Positions 5,486-6,099 of a DNA stretch of 6,099 nucleotides are shown here, in pieces (the stretch's first letter is position 1; every line of letters starts with the position of its first letter). The translations under genes were made by a program, and so were the position numbers. The notes under the pieces are model-generated. The model saw only the letters and a program-made list of their open reading frames with translations, did no database searches and was not told where the DNA came from. The stretch is from Dehalococcoidia bacterium UBA2588 (GTDB lineage Bacteria; Chloroflexota; Dehalococcoidia; Lucifugimonadales; UBA3495): NCBI GenBank assembly GCA_002339805.1, contig DDKW01000009.1:1-6099 (forward strand). The letters are read 5' to 3'.

Positions 5486-6099
5486 ATGCCGGGAAAACAA
5501 GGGAAAGTGTACTTCATAGGAGGCGGCCCTGGAGATCCAGAATTGCTGACTATAAAGGCCAGGAACATCATCGAGATTGCGGATATAGTAATCTATGCAG
5601 ATTCGCTCGTTCATCCATCCATAGTAGATTTTGCGAATCCCAAAGCAGAAATTTATGGTAGTAAAAAATTGAATTTAGAAGAAATCACTGAATTGGAATT
5701 AAAGGCCGCTAGCGAAGGAAAGATAGTTGCTAGAGTGCAAAGCGGGGACCCTTCGGTATACGGCGCAATTTTGGAACAAATGCGTATTTTAAAATCTAAT
5801 GGTGTTGACTTCGAAATAATTCCAGGTGTTGCGTCAGCATTTGCTGCCTCGGCATTGCTACAAACAGAATTGACTGTGCCAGGAGTATCTCAATCAGTGA
5901 TATTTACTAGATTAGAAGGCAGGGTCCCGATGCCACCAAAAGAACAACTTAAAGATTTAGCGTCTCATGGTTGTACCTTGCTGATATTTTTGAGCATAAC
6001 TAGAATGACAAAATTGGTTAGCGAATTACGTGAAGCGGGATATTCCGATGACACTCCAATAGCAGTCGCGTACAAAGTAGGATGGGAAGAAGAACAGGT
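5486..6099 (+). CDS. cbiF: Cobalt-precorrin-4 C11-methyltransferase CbiF (CobM family), 3' end outside window
   Basis: CbiF methylates C11 of cobalt-precorrin-4 (EC 2.1.1.271) with S-adenosylmethionine as donor. The frame is open from the ATG at 5486 to the window end, giving 204 complete codons of an expected 250-260, so only the last part is missing. Motifs are VYFIGGGPGDPELLTIKA (8-25), IYADSLV (36-42), the CobM-type QSGDPSVYGAILEQM (85-99), IIPGVAS (111-117), ELTVPGVSQSVIFTR (128-142) followed by EGR, and IFLSI (167-171). The SLV, YGA-EQM and ELT-P-SQ motifs separate C11 enzymes from the other ring methylases. The family's usual PGAGPGD-like start reads GGGPGD here, a minor change. AAAGGTGA (5473-5480) is the ribosome site, 5 nt before the ATG and overlapping the end of cbiL; the cbiL stop is separated from this start by one base, so translation is probably coupled. 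Confidence 0.95.
   Translation, partial: MPGKQGKVYFIGGGPGDPELLTIKARNIIEIADIVIYADSLVHPSIVDFANPKAEIYGSKKLNLEEITELELKAASEGKIVARVQSGDPSVYGAILEQMRILKSNGVDFEIIPGVASAFAASALLQTELTVPGVSQSVIFTRLEGRVPMPPKEQLKDLASHGCTLLIFLSITRMTKLVSELREAGYSDDTPIAVAYKVGWEEEQ

Noticed and set aside
1..6099. Mobile elements, CRISPR repeats, tRNA genes or defence genes
   Set aside because: No inverted terminal repeats, regularly spaced repeats, tRNA-like folds or related protein families were visible by eye; all coding space is explained by leuS and the cobalamin operon.

Overview
The window holds the 3' end of a bacterial leucyl-tRNA synthetase gene (leuS) followed, on the same strand, by the start of a cobalamin (vitamin B12) biosynthesis operon of the anaerobic, early-cobalt-insertion type. 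The DNA is AT-rich and tightly packed, and every recognisable gene is on the + strand. I see no mobile element, CRISPR array, tRNA or rRNA. The genes have clear Shine-Dalgarno sites and a sigma70-like promoter, so the source is a bacterium. The LeuS segment around 538-561, reading GPWDQGGPW, resembles my recollection of Chloroflexota LeuS proteins. An AT-rich member of that phylum (Dehalococcoidia/SAR202-like) is therefore my tentative guess, not a conclusion.

Layout: 1-1155 is the C-terminal part of LeuS (zinc-binding cysteines, KMSKS loop, anticodon-binding and C-terminal domains). Bases 1156-1403 contain no gene and are a regulatory leader. It has a promoter (1169-1196), a cobalamin riboswitch aptamer with its kissing-loop hairpin (about 1202-1326), an intrinsic terminator (1350-1375) and the ribosome binding site of the first cobalamin gene. 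Then come cbiC (1404-2060), cbiX (2063-2944), cbiD (2990-4138), cbiT (4143-4748), cbiL (4765-5484) and the 5' part of cbiF (5486 to the window end). Gaps are 2, 45, 4, 16 and 1 nt, as in a single operon.

How the genes work together: CbiX inserts cobalt into sirohydrochlorin, CbiL methylates C20, CbiF methylates C11, CbiD methylates C1, CbiT methylates C15 and decarboxylates, and CbiC moves the C11 methyl to C12 to give cobyrinate. The other steps (CbiH, CbiG, CbiJ, CbiE, CbiA and the lower-loop genes) are not in this window and may lie downstream. The riboswitch plus terminator should shut the operon down when adenosylcobalamin is abundant.

Most of the region is a conventional B12 operon. 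The points worth a second look are an arginine where CbiC/CobH enzymes carry the catalytic histidine, a four-cysteine insertion in the N-terminal half of CbiX, and the layout of the riboswitch leader, which also appears to be the only terminator available to leuS.
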